A stretch of 64,000 nt of DNA from Streptomyces sp. NBC_00353 (GCF_036108815.1 NZ_CP107985.1:4216001-4280000); one strand, 5' to 3'; positions 38,580-47,626 are shown, counted from the first letter of the stretch. A program made the numbers and translations. Notes: generated by a model from the sequence alone, not told the origin.

Positions 38580-39008
38580 CTAACCAGGGAGGGCCAGCTC
38601 GAACCACACCGTCTTGCCACTATTTCCGTGCCGCGTCCCCCAGCGGCGAGCAGAACGGGCCACGAGCTGCAACCCTCGGCCCCCTTCGTCATCGGGTCCG
38701 GCAGCGCGTTCGGTGGGCGGATCCGGAAGCGGATCGGAGACTTCCACAAGCAGTCCGGGACGGGTGTCCGGACCTTCGCCGTTGGGTTGGGGACGCACGA
38801 GTCGTACGCCGATGGGGCCTGAGGTGTAGCGCATGGAATTGGTCACCAGCTCACTGACCAGCAGAACGGTCACATCACCGACCGTCGCGTCGAGCCCCCA
38901 GCCGCGCAGTGCCTCGTGGACCGCATGCCGAGCGGTGCGCACGGCCCCCGGCACAGCCGGAAAGGTCCACTCGGCGCAGTCGCCTTCGGTATCGATCACG
39001 CCGATCAC
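38580..39008 (-). CDS. RsbW-like anti-sigma serine kinase (HATPase)
   Basis: 142 residues from a GTG. The N-box LLVSELVTNSMRYTSG and the G boxes VEVSDPLPDPP and GGRGLQLV mark a GHKL ATPase of the RsbW/SpoIIAB type. It lies 169 bp upstream of the PP2C-HATPase gene on the same strand and is closely similar to that protein's C-terminal domain, which suggests a shared partner-switch pathway or a duplication. Its sigma factor is not in this window. Confidence 0.88.
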   Translation of the reverse strand: MIGVIDTEGDCAEWTFPAVPGAVRTARHAVHEALRGWGLDATVGDVTVLLVSELVTNSMRYTSGPIGVRLVRPQPNGEGPDTRPGLLVEVSDPLPDPPTERAAGPDDEGGRGLQLVARSARRWGTRHGNSGKTVWFELALPG

Positions 39009-39059
39009 TTCCCAAGACCAGCAAACAGGGAACGTCTGTTTAAGGGGACTAATCAGCCC

Positions 39060-39065
39060 ATACCC
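39060..39065 (-). promoter_or_regulatory. Possible sigma-B-type -10 element
   Basis: On the minus strand the hexamer GGGTAT, the -10 sequence of Streptomyces sigma-B-type promoters, lies about 52 bases before the GTG of the RsbW-like gene. The -35 element (GxxT, 14-16 bases upstream) is weak, so the call is tentative. Confidence 0.3.
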
Positions 39066-39194
39066 GATATTTGGGGTGGACTATCGCTGGAATCGACATG
39101 TGGGGCGTACGGGTGTAGGGCGGCGTGCGCGCACGGAGGGGGCGCACGGTCAGTGGCGCGCGCCGTCCGACAGAGGCCCGGTCGGGGCGCCCGA

Positions 39195-39614
39195 TCAGGA
39201 GCGGTTCCGGTCGGAGGCGGCTCCGGTCGGCAGGCGGCGCATGGCCTCGGCCACGGCGGGCCGGTCCTGGTCGAGCCAGTCGACCACGTCGCTCTCACCC
39301 GGTCCGAGCCATCTCAGTTCGTCATGGTCCTGGAGCGGGGCGGGCACACCGGACACCAGCCGCGCCGTCCATACCCGGAGCACATAGCCGGGCGCCAGTG
39401 GCCACTCGCCGGGGATGCGCTCCAGCGGCTCCGTCTCCACACCGAGTTCCTCGCGGAGTTCACGCACGAGCGCCTGCTCGCCGGTCTCCCCCGGCTCCAG
39501 CTTCCCGCCGGGCAGCTCCCACCGGCCCGCCAGCTCAGGCGGGGCGCTACGGCGCGCGGCCAGCAGGCGTCCCTGGTCGTAAACGGCTCCGGCCACCACC
39601 ACGCGATCGTTCAT
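39195..39614 (-). CDS. Nudix hydrolase (MutT-like)
   Basis: 139 residues. The Nudix box is complete at about 37-59: GKLEPGETGEQAL then RELREELGV. RWELPGGK upstream and the short length resemble MutT/NudG-type nucleotide pyrophosphatases that remove oxidised or modified dNTPs. Cytoplasmic. Followed 186 bp downstream by the RsbW-like gene on the same strand. Confidence 0.92.
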   Translation of the reverse strand: MNDRVVVAGAVYDQGRLLAARRSAPPELAGRWELPGGKLEPGETGEQALVRELREELGVETEPLERIPGEWPLAPGYVLRVWTARLVSGVPAPLQDHDELRWLGPGESDVVDWLDQDRPAVAEAMRRLPTGAASDRNRS

Positions 39615-39734
39615 ACGCCGGAGCGTAACCCCCGGCCCGCGACGCTCCGACCGCCCGCCGCGACCACTCCGACCCGCCCCCGCTCGCGCGCCACCGGCCG
39701 GCCCGCTCCCCGAGGCGGCGGCCGAGGAAGGCGG

Positions 39735-39917
39735 TCAGGGACGGGCGCTCTGCCCCAGACGCTCGACCCAATAGAGCTGCTTGTGGCCGCGGCTGTCGAG
39801 CTTGTCGGCGATCTTCTGCGCCTCGGCCTGCGTGGCATATCGGCCGACGCGGTACCTGTTGCCGTTGTCGTCCTGCCTTATCACCAGCCAAGGGAGCACG
39901 GCCCCGCCGTCGCTCAT
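39735..39917 (-). CDS. Small SPOR-like protein
   Basis: 60 residues. The sequence LVIRQDDNGNRYRVGRYATQ followed by EAQKIADKL resembles a SPOR-type peptidoglycan-binding fold seen in short Streptomyces proteins. No signal peptide. GGGAGGG precedes this ATG; a second ATG six codons upstream (39935) also has an AGGGG-like site, so the start may be there. Confidence 0.78.
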   Translation of the reverse strand: MSDGGAVLPWLVIRQDDNGNRYRVGRYATQAEAQKIADKLDSRGHKQLYWVERLGQSARP

Positions 39918-40067
39918 CGTGTCCCTCCCGAGCATTGCGCCCCTCCCCTGAACGGCCTGCACGACTCTAAGGATCCCCAGGAAACCGCAGTACGCATATG
40001 CCCGAGCGTACGCCTGACCTTCACGCAACGGATACGTAATTACACAAAGAGGCACCGATCCGGCCAA

Positions 40068-40105
40068 CACAAAGGGGCGCACTCATCCTGGTGCGCCCCC
40101 CTGTG
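40068..40105 (-). terminator. Terminator of the NCS1 permease gene
   Basis: A 9-bp C/G-rich stem (40074-40082 GGGGCGCAC with 40091-40099), extended by CACA/TGTG at the base across small internal loops, 23 bases after the permease stop on the minus strand. Confidence 0.75.
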
Positions 40106-40127
40106 CCACACGGATCACTTGCGTCGC

Positions 40128-41942
40128 CTACGCCTCCACCTCCGTCGACGCCGCTGCCGCTGTCGCTGCCGCTGCCGCTGTCGCTGCCGCTGCCGCTGCC
40201 GCCCGGATCGTCGGCATCGGCATGAGGACCGGACCGGCCGCCGGTTCCTTGCGGCAGACGTCCCCGCACTCCGCGTCCAGCGAGCAGCACAGCGAGCAGA
40301 TCGGCCCCGACCGGACCGGGCAGTCGGCGATGTCCGGGAGTTCGTAGGCGGTGTCGCAGACCGAGCAGGTATGGGTGGCCGTGATGTCCTCGATCTCGAC
40401 GTCCGGGCCGTTCACCGGATTGGGGCGGGCCAGGTAGTACTTCCCCTTCGTCGCCCAGGCGATCAACGGGCAGAGGGTCAGGGAGAGTCCGGCCGCGATG
40501 AAGGTCGAGAAGGCCTCCGCGTAGGCACCGAACAGTCCGAAGAACGCGAGGATCGAGACGGTTGAGGCGATCACCATCGCGCCGAATCCTGCCGGGTTCA
40601 CCGCGTACAGATAAGCGCGTTTGAACTCGATGTACCGCGGGCTCAGCCCGATCCGCTTGTTGATGACCAGGTCGGCGGCGACGGCCGCGATCCAGGCGAT
40701 GCCCACGTTCGAGTAGAAGCCCAGCAGTTTGTTGAGGGCGGCGAACATGTTCATCTCCATCAGCGTCAGCGCGATGGCGAGGTTGAGGAAGATGTACCAG
40801 ACCCGGCCCGGGTGTTTGTGGGTGATCCGCGAGAAGAAGTTCGACCAGGACAGCGAGCCGCTGTAGGCGTTGGTCACATTGATCTTGATCTGCGAGACGA
40901 TCACGAACAGAGCGGCAGCCGGGAGGGCGAATGAGCCGAGCCACGGCTTCAGCGCCTCGATCTGCGGTGCGATCGGCTCCAGTGCGTGCGTCTTGCCGAC
41001 CGCCTCCAGAGCCACGAACGCCAGCAGCGCGCCGCCGAGCTGCTTTGCCGCCCCGATGACGACCCAGCCGGGCCCGGCGGCGAGCACCGCGAGATTCCAG
41101 CGCCGCTTGTTGGCCTCGGTCCTCGCGGGCATGAAGCGCAGATAGTCGGCCTGCTCGCCGATCTGGGCGATGAGCGAGAGCGCGACGCCCGTACCGAGCC
41201 CGAAACCGATCCAGGAGAAGCCGGATCCCGCACCCTCCGTACCGCCGAAGGAGCCGAACGCACCCCAGGCGTCGGGGGCTTCGAAGGCGAGCACGACGAA
41301 CGGCAGGACCATGCCGACGATCCAGATCGGCTGGGTCCATGCCTGCACCTTGGCGAGCGCCCCCATGCCACGGAAGACGATGGGGATGACGATCAACGTG
41401 GTCAGCAGATAGCCGACCTCGACCGGCAGTCCGACGGCCTGATGCATGGCCTGCGCCATGATCGAGCCTTCGAGGGCGAAGAAGATGAAGGTGAAGGACG
41501 CGTAGATCAACGAGGTCAGCGTCGAACCGAAGTAGCCGAAGCCGGCGCCGCGCGTGACCAGGTCCATGTCCAGGCCGTACTTCGCGCAGGCCCGGGCGAT
41601 CGGTATGCCGGTGAGGAAGATGATCGTCGCGGCGGTCAGGATCGAGGCGAAACCGCTGGTGAAGCCATAGGTGAAGACGATCGAGGCGCCGATCGCGAAG
41701 TCGGCGAGATAGGCGATGCCACCGAGTGCGGTGCCCGCGACCATCGAGGGCGACCAGCGGCGGAAGGAGTGCGGCGCGTAGCGAAGTGAGTAGTCCTCGC
41801 GGCTTTCGTCGGCGGCGAGCTTTGCGTAACTGCGCCTGGGGGGCGGCGGATCGGCGGGCCCGGTCTCCGTTGCTTCCGGGACCCCGGCGGGCTTCCCCTC
41901 CGGGGCCTCGGTCGTCGTCGTGGGGCCGGCAGTGTCCGTCAT
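40128..41942 (-). CDS. NCS1 nucleobase permease with Cys-rich C-terminal domain
   Basis: 604 residues. A Pro/Thr/Glu-rich leader of about 50 residues precedes about 12 helices of a cytosine/purine-type symporter: SMVAGTALGGIAYLADFAIG, the NCS1 motif FGYFGSTLTSLIY and INVTNAYSGSLSWSNFFSR. After the last helix comes a metal-binding-like module of about 45 residues (CSVCDTAYELPD, then CSLCCSLDAECGDVC). The protein ends in an Ala/Thr tail encoded by 18-bp repeats. It should import a nucleobase or related ring compound with a cation. Confidence 0.9.
   Translation of the reverse strand: MTDTAGPTTTTEAPEGKPAGVPEATETGPADPPPPRRSYAKLAADESREDYSLRYAPHSFRRWSPSMVAGTALGGIAYLADFAIGASIVFTYGFTSGFASILTAATIIFLTGIPIARACAKYGLDMDLVTRGAGFGYFGSTLTSLIYASFTFIFFALEGSIMAQAMHQAVGLPVEVGYLLTTLIVIPIVFRGMGALAKVQAWTQPIWIVGMVLPFVVLAFEAPDAWGAFGSFGGTEGAGSGFSWIGFGLGTGVALSLIAQIGEQADYLRFMPARTEANKRRWNLAVLAAGPGWVVIGAAKQLGGALLAFVALEAVGKTHALEPIAPQIEALKPWLGSFALPAAALFVIVSQIKINVTNAYSGSLSWSNFFSRITHKHPGRVWYIFLNLAIALTLMEMNMFAALNKLLGFYSNVGIAWIAAVAADLVINKRIGLSPRYIEFKRAYLYAVNPAGFGAMVIASTVSILAFFGLFGAYAEAFSTFIAAGLSLTLCPLIAWATKGKYYLARPNPVNGPDVEIEDITATHTCSVCDTAYELPDIADCPVRSGPICSLCCSLDAECGDVCRKEPAAGPVLMPMPTIRAAAAAAATAAAAATAAAASTEVEA
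40150..40203 (-). repeat. 18-bp tandem repeats encoding an Ala/Thr tail
   Basis: Three 18-bp units: 40150-40167 and 40168-40185 are identical (GCCGCTGCCGCTGTCGCT), and 40186-40203 has two differences. They lie in frame at the 3' end of the permease gene, and each unit adds six residues to the Ala-rich tail. Confidence 0.85.
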
Positions 41943-42155
41943 CGGTGACTTCCCGTTCGTCAGTCCGGTGTGCGGGTACGAACGGGAAGGTAAGAGCAGG
42001 ACATGACAAACCGTTACAGCCAGTGATTGCCCATCGGTTAAGAGAACTGAGTGGGCGTTAACTCGTCATCACGGGCGCCGGACAGGCCGTCCGAGTATCG
42101 GTCATCCGACAGGAACTCGACGCGACGGTCGCCCGGCAGGGGCGAGACGTACCGG

Positions 42156-42908
42156 TCACCTGACGGGAAGGTGGTAGGAGATCCGGTAGCGGTCGGCGGG
42201 CACCACCACGTCCGCCGTCTCGACCGGCCGACCCGATGCGTAGTACGTACGCCCGATCACCATCACCACATGGCCCGGCACGCCACCGAGCGCCAGGAGC
42301 TCCTCCGCAAGCCCCGGGCGCGCGCCGACCTGCTCGACCACGTTGTCCACGACGACGTCGATCGCGGCCATCCGCTCGACCACCCCACAACCACCCAGCG
42401 GGCCTTCCTCCGGCAGCATCACCGGCGTGCGTCCCGTGATCGCGAGGGGTTCCCAGGAGGTGGAGAGCATCATCGGCTCCCCCGCTTCCCGGAAGATGTA
42501 TCTGGTGCGCATCACCCGGTCCCCCGGCTCGATATCAAGGCGGTCGGCGATCTCCGGGCCCGCCTCCTCCTGTTCGCTGCGGGACTCCCAAGTCCCTCGC
42601 ACCCCTTCCGCCGTCTGCTCCTGGCGGAACGGGCTGGCTCCCGCGTCCGGCCGGTAGCCGGAGCGGGCGATGCGACGCGGGACCGGGCGTGCACGCACAT
42701 ACGTACCGGAGCCGGAGCGTCCCTCGACCAGGCCTTCCGCCATCAGCACCTTGCGCGCCTCCAGCGCGACGGTGTCCGAGACCCCGTACTCCTCGCGGAT
42801 GCGGGCCTGCGACGGCAGGCGCGTGTGCGGCGGCAGCGAACCATTGACGATCTTCTCTCGCAGATCGCTCGCAACGCGCAGATAGGCGGGCTGCTCACCG
42901 AATGTCAC
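42156..42908 (-). CDS. GntR/HutC-family transcriptional regulator
   Basis: 250 residues from a GTG after GGGAG. The winged HTH (about 8-70) reads YLRVASDLREKIVNGSLPPH, LPSQARIREEYGVSDTVALEAR and then the wing VEGRSGSGTYVRA. A UTRA effector domain (about 95-245) follows with RTRYIFREAGEPMMLSTSWE. Same family as DasR, but the ligand cannot be read. It is divergent from the chitinase gene and 213 bp upstream of the NCS1 gene on the same strand; either could be its target. Confidence 0.92.
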   Translation of the reverse strand: MTFGEQPAYLRVASDLREKIVNGSLPPHTRLPSQARIREEYGVSDTVALEARKVLMAEGLVEGRSGSGTYVRARPVPRRIARSGYRPDAGASPFRQEQTAEGVRGTWESRSEQEEAGPEIADRLDIEPGDRVMRTRYIFREAGEPMMLSTSWEPLAITGRTPVMLPEEGPLGGCGVVERMAAIDVVVDNVVEQVGARPGLAEELLALGGVPGHVVMVIGRTYYASGRPVETADVVVPADRYRISYHLPVR

Positions 42909-43114
42909 AGGCCACTCCCAACAGGTTGACAGTCTGCAACAGCCTGGCAACCGTCGGTTGTGAACCGCAAGCACAGGCCAAAGTTTCACCCGAAGTGATG
43001 ATTTGGCGCTGCCCTGCACATATCGAGGCCCCGGCCACCACAGGAATCCCGGTCACGCTCGACCCGGTGCGGCGCCCTGCAGCCCCTCGATCATGCTCGA
43101 TCACCGCCAACCCC

Positions 43115-43144
43115 TTGACCCGTTTTGGTCCAGACCAATAGTTT
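43115..43144 (+). promoter_or_regulatory. Chitinase promoter with DasR-type (dre) operator
   Basis: TTGACC (43115-43120) and TAGTTT (43139-43144), 18 bp apart, make a plausible promoter. The spacer contains TTGGTCCAGACCAA (43125-43138), a near-perfect palindrome that fits the known DasR/chitinase operator core TGGTCTAGACCA. Binding there would block the promoter until glucosamine phosphates are present. Confidence 0.75.
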
Positions 43145-43200
43145 CCTCACCACACAGCACGGCTCTCGCACCTCTCAGCGCACCCACAGGAACGGGCCCC

Positions 43201-44574
43201 ATGCGTCGAAGAACCCTGTCCAGACTGGCCATTGCCGCCTGCGCCCTCTCGCTGGCGGCCGGGATCGCACCCGCCGCCTCCGCCTCCGGAGGCTCCGCCT
43301 CCCCCGCCCACGCCTCCGGTTCCGCCGCCTACAAGCGCGTCGGCTACTTCACCCAATGGGGCGTCTACGGACGCGACTTCCAGGTCAAGGACCTGGACAC
43401 GAGCGGCACCGCGGCCAAGCTCACCCACGTCAACTACGCCTTCGGCAACGTCAGCGCCGACGGCAAGTGCTTCACCGGCAATGTGCCGGGAGAGGCCGAC
43501 GCCTGGGCGGACTACGTCCGTCCGCTGGACGCCGCAGGGTCGGTCGACGGCGTCGCGGACACCGACACCCAGCCTCTCGCGGGCAACTTCAATCAGCTGC
43601 GCGAGCTGAAGGCCAAGCACCCCGGCCTCAAGGTGATGATCTCCCTGGGTGGCTGGAGCTGGTCCACCCACTTCTCGGACGCGGCCCGCACCGCCGCCTC
43701 CCGCAAGGCGTTCGTCTCCTCCTGCATCGACCTGTACATCAAGGGCAATCTGCCGGTGGACGGGGCGCGCGGCGGCGAGGGCGCGGCGGCCGGTCTCTTC
43801 GACGGCGTGGACATCGACTGGGAGTGGCCCGGCTCCGCCGGCGACACGGACACGGTCTACCGCCCCGAGGACAAGCGGAACTTCACCGCTCTGGTGCACG
43901 AATTCCGCACCCAGCTCGACGCGTACGCGAAGAGCACTGCCAAGGAGGGCAAGGGCCACGGGCACAACAACAAGCCCAAGCACTACGAGCTGTCGGCGTT
44001 CGTCCCCACGGCTCCGGCCAAGATCGACGCAGGCTTCGACGTCCGCCGCATCATGCGGGACTTCGACTTCGTGAACCTGCAGGGTTACGACTTCCATGTG
44101 TCCGGCGAGACGACCACGGCGCAGCAGTCCGCGCTGTACGCGAAGAACGACTTCAGTGTCGACCAGACCGTGCGCGAATGGATCGGGCGCGGCGCCCCTG
44201 CCCGCAAGCTGGTCATGGGCATGCCGTTCTACGGTCAGGGCTGGACCGGCGTGACGGGCGGCGGCGACGGTCTCGGCCGGCCCGCCGCGGCCCCCGCACC
44301 CGCCACCTGGGCTGCGGGCTACGAGGACTACAAAGCCCTCAAGAAACTGGCCGAATCCGGTACGTACAAGATCCATCGGGATGTCAGGAACGGCCACGCA
44401 TGGCTGTTCGACGGCACCACCCTGTGGACGTACGACGACCCACAGGTGCTCCGCACCAAGACGTCGTACATCCGTCAGCACGGTCTGGGCGGCGCGATGT
44501 TCTGGTCGCTGGACGGGGACACGGACGACGGCGAGCTGATGACCGCCGTCGACCAGGGCCTCGGCCGGCGCTAG
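43201..44574 (+). CDS. Secreted GH18 chitinase
   Basis: 457 residues. A Sec signal peptide (MRRRTLSRLAIAACALSLAA, cleavage near residue 29) is followed by a single GH18 domain. The catalytic strand FDGVDIDWEWPG has its proton-donor Glu at about residue 208; GGWSWSTHFSDA, NLQGYDFHVSG and the final GGAMFWSLDGD are intact. No chitin-binding domain is seen. It hydrolyses chitin outside the cell. A dre-type promoter lies directly upstream. Confidence 0.95.
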   Translation: MRRRTLSRLAIAACALSLAAGIAPAASASGGSASPAHASGSAAYKRVGYFTQWGVYGRDFQVKDLDTSGTAAKLTHVNYAFGNVSADGKCFTGNVPGEADAWADYVRPLDAAGSVDGVADTDTQPLAGNFNQLRELKAKHPGLKVMISLGGWSWSTHFSDAARTAASRKAFVSSCIDLYIKGNLPVDGARGGEGAAAGLFDGVDIDWEWPGSAGDTDTVYRPEDKRNFTALVHEFRTQLDAYAKSTAKEGKGHGHNNKPKHYELSAFVPTAPAKIDAGFDVRRIMRDFDFVNLQGYDFHVSGETTTAQQSALYAKNDFSVDQTVREWIGRGAPARKLVMGMPFYGQGWTGVTGGGDGLGRPAAAPAPATWAAGYEDYKALKKLAESGTYKIHRDVRNGHAWLFDGTTLWTYDDPQVLRTKTSYIRQHGLGGAMFWSLDGDTDDGELMTAVDQGLGRR

Positions 44575-44615
44575 AGGGTAACCCGCAGACGCCCCCAGGG
44601 CACTGGTCAGCGAGG

Positions 44616-44651
44616 GTGCGGGGGTGACCGCCGATGCGGTCGCCCCCACAC
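44616..44651. terminator. Bidirectional terminator between chitinase and subtilisin genes
   Basis: 16-bp arms (44616-44631 with 44636-44651) with one mismatch and one wobble and a CGAT loop, between convergent stops at 44574 and 44687. Confidence 0.75.
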
Positions 44652-44686
44652 TTTCAGCAACTCGCGAATGCCCTACGGACGCGGCA

Positions 44687-46270
44687 TCAGAACTGCAGCG
44701 CCCAGGAGTTGATCCGCCCGGTGTCGGCCGCCGCGTTGTCGCTGACCCGCAGCTTCCAGGTGCCGTTCGCCACCTCCGACGAGGCGTTCACCGTGTAGGT
44801 GGTGATCACGTTGTCGCTGCTGCCGCCCGTTCCGTACGCCTTCAGGTTGTAGACCGAACCGTCGGGCGCGACCAGGTCGATCCTCAGGTCGCCGATGTAG
44901 GTGTGCGTGATGTCGACGGGCACGCTCAGCGCCGCCGGCGCGTTGCCGGTGACACCGGTGACGGTGACCGGCGACTCGACGGTGGAGTTGTCGCTGATGG
45001 TGTAACTCGTCGTGTTCTCGAACTTCGGTCCGGGCGGAGTCGTGGTGCCGGTGCCGACGTTCAGCAGCCGGTTCGGCGAACCCGTGCCCGGGCTGGTCAC
45101 GACTCCGGTGGCGGCCGCGGCGACCAGTCCGGCCGAGACCTGCGCGGGGGTGTCGCTCGGGTGGTCGGCCAGATAGAGGGCCGCGGCGCCGGCGACGTGC
45201 GGGGTCGCCATCGACGTGCCGGAGATCGTGCTGGTGGCACTGTCGCTGGTGTTCCAGGCCGAGGTGATCGACGAGCCCGGGGCGAAGATGTCCAGCACGC
45301 TGCCGTAGTTGGAGAAGCTGGAGCGGGCGTCGGTGCTGGTCGTGGAGCCGACGGTGATGGCCTCGGTGACGCGTGCCGGTGACTTGGTGGAGGCGTTGGT
45401 CGACTCGTTGCCCGCGGCCACGGCGTAGGTGATGCCGGACGCGATGGAGTTGCGCACGGCGGCGTCGAGCACGGAGTCCGCTCCGCCGCCGAGGCTCATG
45501 TTGGCGACGGCGGGCTTGACGGCGTGCGCCGTCACCCAGTCGATGCCCGCGACGACCTGGGCGGTCGTGCCGGAGCCGCTGTCGTCGAGCACCCGGACGG
45601 CGACGATCTTCGCCTTCTTGGCGACGCCGTACGCGGAACCTGCCACGGTGCCCGCCACATGGGTGCCGTGGCCGTAACCGTCCTGTGCGGTGTTGTCGTT
45701 GTCGATGGCGTCGTAGCCGTACGAGGCCCGGCCGCCGAAGTCGCTGTGGGTGATCCGGACACCGGTGTCGATGATGTACGCGGTGACGCCCTCGCCTGCC
45801 TTGTCGGGGTAGGTGTAACTCCCGTTCAACGGCAGGTTCTTCTGGTCGATCCGGTCAAGTCCCCAGGAGGGCGGCGACGGCTGGGTGCCGGAGACCGTGA
45901 AGGTCCGGTTCTGCACGACCGACTTGACGGCCGGGTCCGCAGCGAACTTCTTCGCCTGGGCGGCGGAGAGCTCGACCGCGTAGCCGTTGAGCGCGGCGCG
46001 GTAGGTCTTCTTGATCTTGGCGCCGTACTCCTCGGCCAGCGCCTTGCCCTGCGCGGAGCCCGCTTCGGCCGCCGATTCGTCGAGCGTGACGATGTAGCTG
46101 CCACTGATGGTGCCCGGGGCGCCCGCGTTCTCGATCCGGCCTTCTGCCGCCGTCCCGGCCGCGGTGGCGGGGAACGCCGCAGCGGTGGAGAGAACGAGAG
46201 CGGCGCCGGCTATGACGCCCGCTGCGGCGAATCTTCGACGCGCGTGGGGGGTGTGACGCATCACTGACAT
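44687..46270 (-). CDS. Secreted S8 subtilisin-like protease with P-domain
   Basis: 527 residues. A signal peptide (to about residue 38) precedes an I9-type inhibitor propeptide (about 50-120). The catalytic triad is complete: Asp in YIIDTGVRITH, His in GYGHGTHVAGT and Ser in ISGTSMATPHVAGA, with oxyanion Asn in VAAGNEST. The last ~120 residues form a proprotein-convertase P-domain (PVDITHTYIGDLRIDLVAPDG). GGAGG precedes the ATG. It degrades extracellular protein and should be self-activated by loss of the propeptide. Confidence 0.95.
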   Translation of the reverse strand: MSVMRHTPHARRRFAAAGVIAGAALVLSTAAAFPATAAGTAAEGRIENAGAPGTISGSYIVTLDESAAEAGSAQGKALAEEYGAKIKKTYRAALNGYAVELSAAQAKKFAADPAVKSVVQNRTFTVSGTQPSPPSWGLDRIDQKNLPLNGSYTYPDKAGEGVTAYIIDTGVRITHSDFGGRASYGYDAIDNDNTAQDGYGHGTHVAGTVAGSAYGVAKKAKIVAVRVLDDSGSGTTAQVVAGIDWVTAHAVKPAVANMSLGGGADSVLDAAVRNSIASGITYAVAAGNESTNASTKSPARVTEAITVGSTTSTDARSSFSNYGSVLDIFAPGSSITSAWNTSDSATSTISGTSMATPHVAGAAALYLADHPSDTPAQVSAGLVAAAATGVVTSPGTGSPNRLLNVGTGTTTPPGPKFENTTSYTISDNSTVESPVTVTGVTGNAPAALSVPVDITHTYIGDLRIDLVAPDGSVYNLKAYGTGGSSDNVITTYTVNASSEVANGTWKLRVSDNAAADTGRINSWALQF

Positions 46271-46518
46271 GTGAGGGATCCTCCTCAATTGCGGTGCGCT
46301 GGTGGGGGTGTGGCGCGGGATGCAGGGACTGAGGGCGGAGACAGGAACAGAGAACAGGCGAGATCATGACCATGACAACCAACTGCTCCGGGATCCGTGC
46401 TGCCCATCGCCCGGCCGACAGCGAAAGATTGACCGATCCATAGGAATCCCACAAGGGCCCCGTGGGCTGTGCCATACCTTCGCCATTCGCCCGCCACACG
46501 CCTGACATGCTGGCGGTC

Positions 46519-47616
46519 ATGGCCACCTATCTCTGCCCGCAGGACGGCACCCGCGCCGAGACCACCAGCCTGACCTGGTGCTGCCCGGTCTGCCGCGGCC
46601 CCTGGGACCTCGACTTCGAAGCCGCCGGGCGGCTCTCACTCGACTCCCTGGCAGGACGCGTCAATTCACTGTGGCGTTACGCGGAGGCACTGCCCCTCTC
46701 CTCGCCCGCCACCAGCCTCGGGGAGGGCCGCACGCCGCTCGTGCCGCTCACCCGCACGGTCTCGGCCAAGCTCGACTTCCTGATGCCGACGCTCTCCTTC
46801 AAGGACCGAGGCGCCGTGATGCTCGCCGAACTGGCCCGCCGCCTCTCCCCCGAACGCGTCGTCGCGGACAGCAGCGGCAACGCGGGAACGGCCGTCGCCG
46901 CCTACTGTGCGCGGGCCGGACTGCCCTGCACGGTGTACGTCCCCGAGGGCACCTCCCCGAAGAAGACCGAACAGATCCGGGCCCACGGCGCCCGCCTGGA
47001 GATCGTCCCCGGCGACCGGGAGGCCACCGCACTCGCTGCCCGGGCCGCCGCCGACTCCCCCGGCACCTTCTACGCCTCGCACGTCTTCAACCCGTACTTC
47101 CTGCACGGCACGAAGACATACGTCTACGAGATGTGGGAAGACCTCGGCGGCCGGCTCCCCGACGCCATCGCCGTACCGGTCGGCAACGGCACGTTGCTCC
47201 TCGGCGCGGCCCTGGCCACCGCGGAACTCCACGCCCAGGGCCTGATCGACGAACGGCCGGCGCTGATCGCCGTACAGGCCGAGGCCGTCTCACCGCTGGC
47301 CGCCGCCTTCCACGCGGGTACGGACGGCCTGCTCGACGAGTCCGGCCGGGCGGCCGCCCCCACACTCGCCGAAGGCATCGCCATCCCCCGCCCGCCGCGC
47401 GCACGCCAGATCCTGGCGGCGGTGAGGGAGTCCGGCGGCACATTCATCACGGTGACGGAGGATCAGATCCGCAAGGCGCAGCTGGATCTGGCGGCACGCG
47501 GCTTCTACGTCGAGACGACCGGCGTCGCCTGCTGGGCGGCGGTCGGCGACTGGACGGACCGCAGCGTCGTCGTACCGCTGTGCGGCGCGGGACTCAAAAC
47601 GGGCCTGGCGCCCTGA
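46519..47616 (+). CDS. Threonine synthase-like PLP-dependent enzyme
   Basis: 365 residues. PLP-binding Lys is in LSFKDRGAVM (about residue 95), and the phosphate-binding SSGNAGTAVAAY and VPVGNGTLL loops are present. Two Cys pairs at the N-terminus (LCPQDG and WCCPVC) suggest a zinc knuckle, as in many long-type threonine synthases. It stands alone without thrA or thrB, so it may be a paralogue with another beta-elimination or replacement reaction. ATG 46507 is an alternative start; the RBS is weak for both. Confidence 0.85.
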   Translation: MATYLCPQDGTRAETTSLTWCCPVCRGPWDLDFEAAGRLSLDSLAGRVNSLWRYAEALPLSSPATSLGEGRTPLVPLTRTVSAKLDFLMPTLSFKDRGAVMLAELARRLSPERVVADSSGNAGTAVAAYCARAGLPCTVYVPEGTSPKKTEQIRAHGARLEIVPGDREATALAARAAADSPGTFYASHVFNPYFLHGTKTYVYEMWEDLGGRLPDAIAVPVGNGTLLLGAALATAELHAQGLIDERPALIAVQAEAVSPLAAAFHAGTDGLLDESGRAAAPTLAEGIAIPRPPRARQILAAVRESGGTFITVTEDQIRKAQLDLAARGFYVETTGVACWAAVGDWTDRSVVVPLCGAGLKTGLAP

Positions 47617-47626
47617 CCTCGCATGC

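Noticed and set aside
42040..42155. A short minus-strand frame after the GntR gene (GDRYVSPLPGDRRVEFLSDD)
   Set aside because: It looks somewhat protein-like, but it has no start codon in frame after the GntR stop and the GntR protein already ends as its family does.
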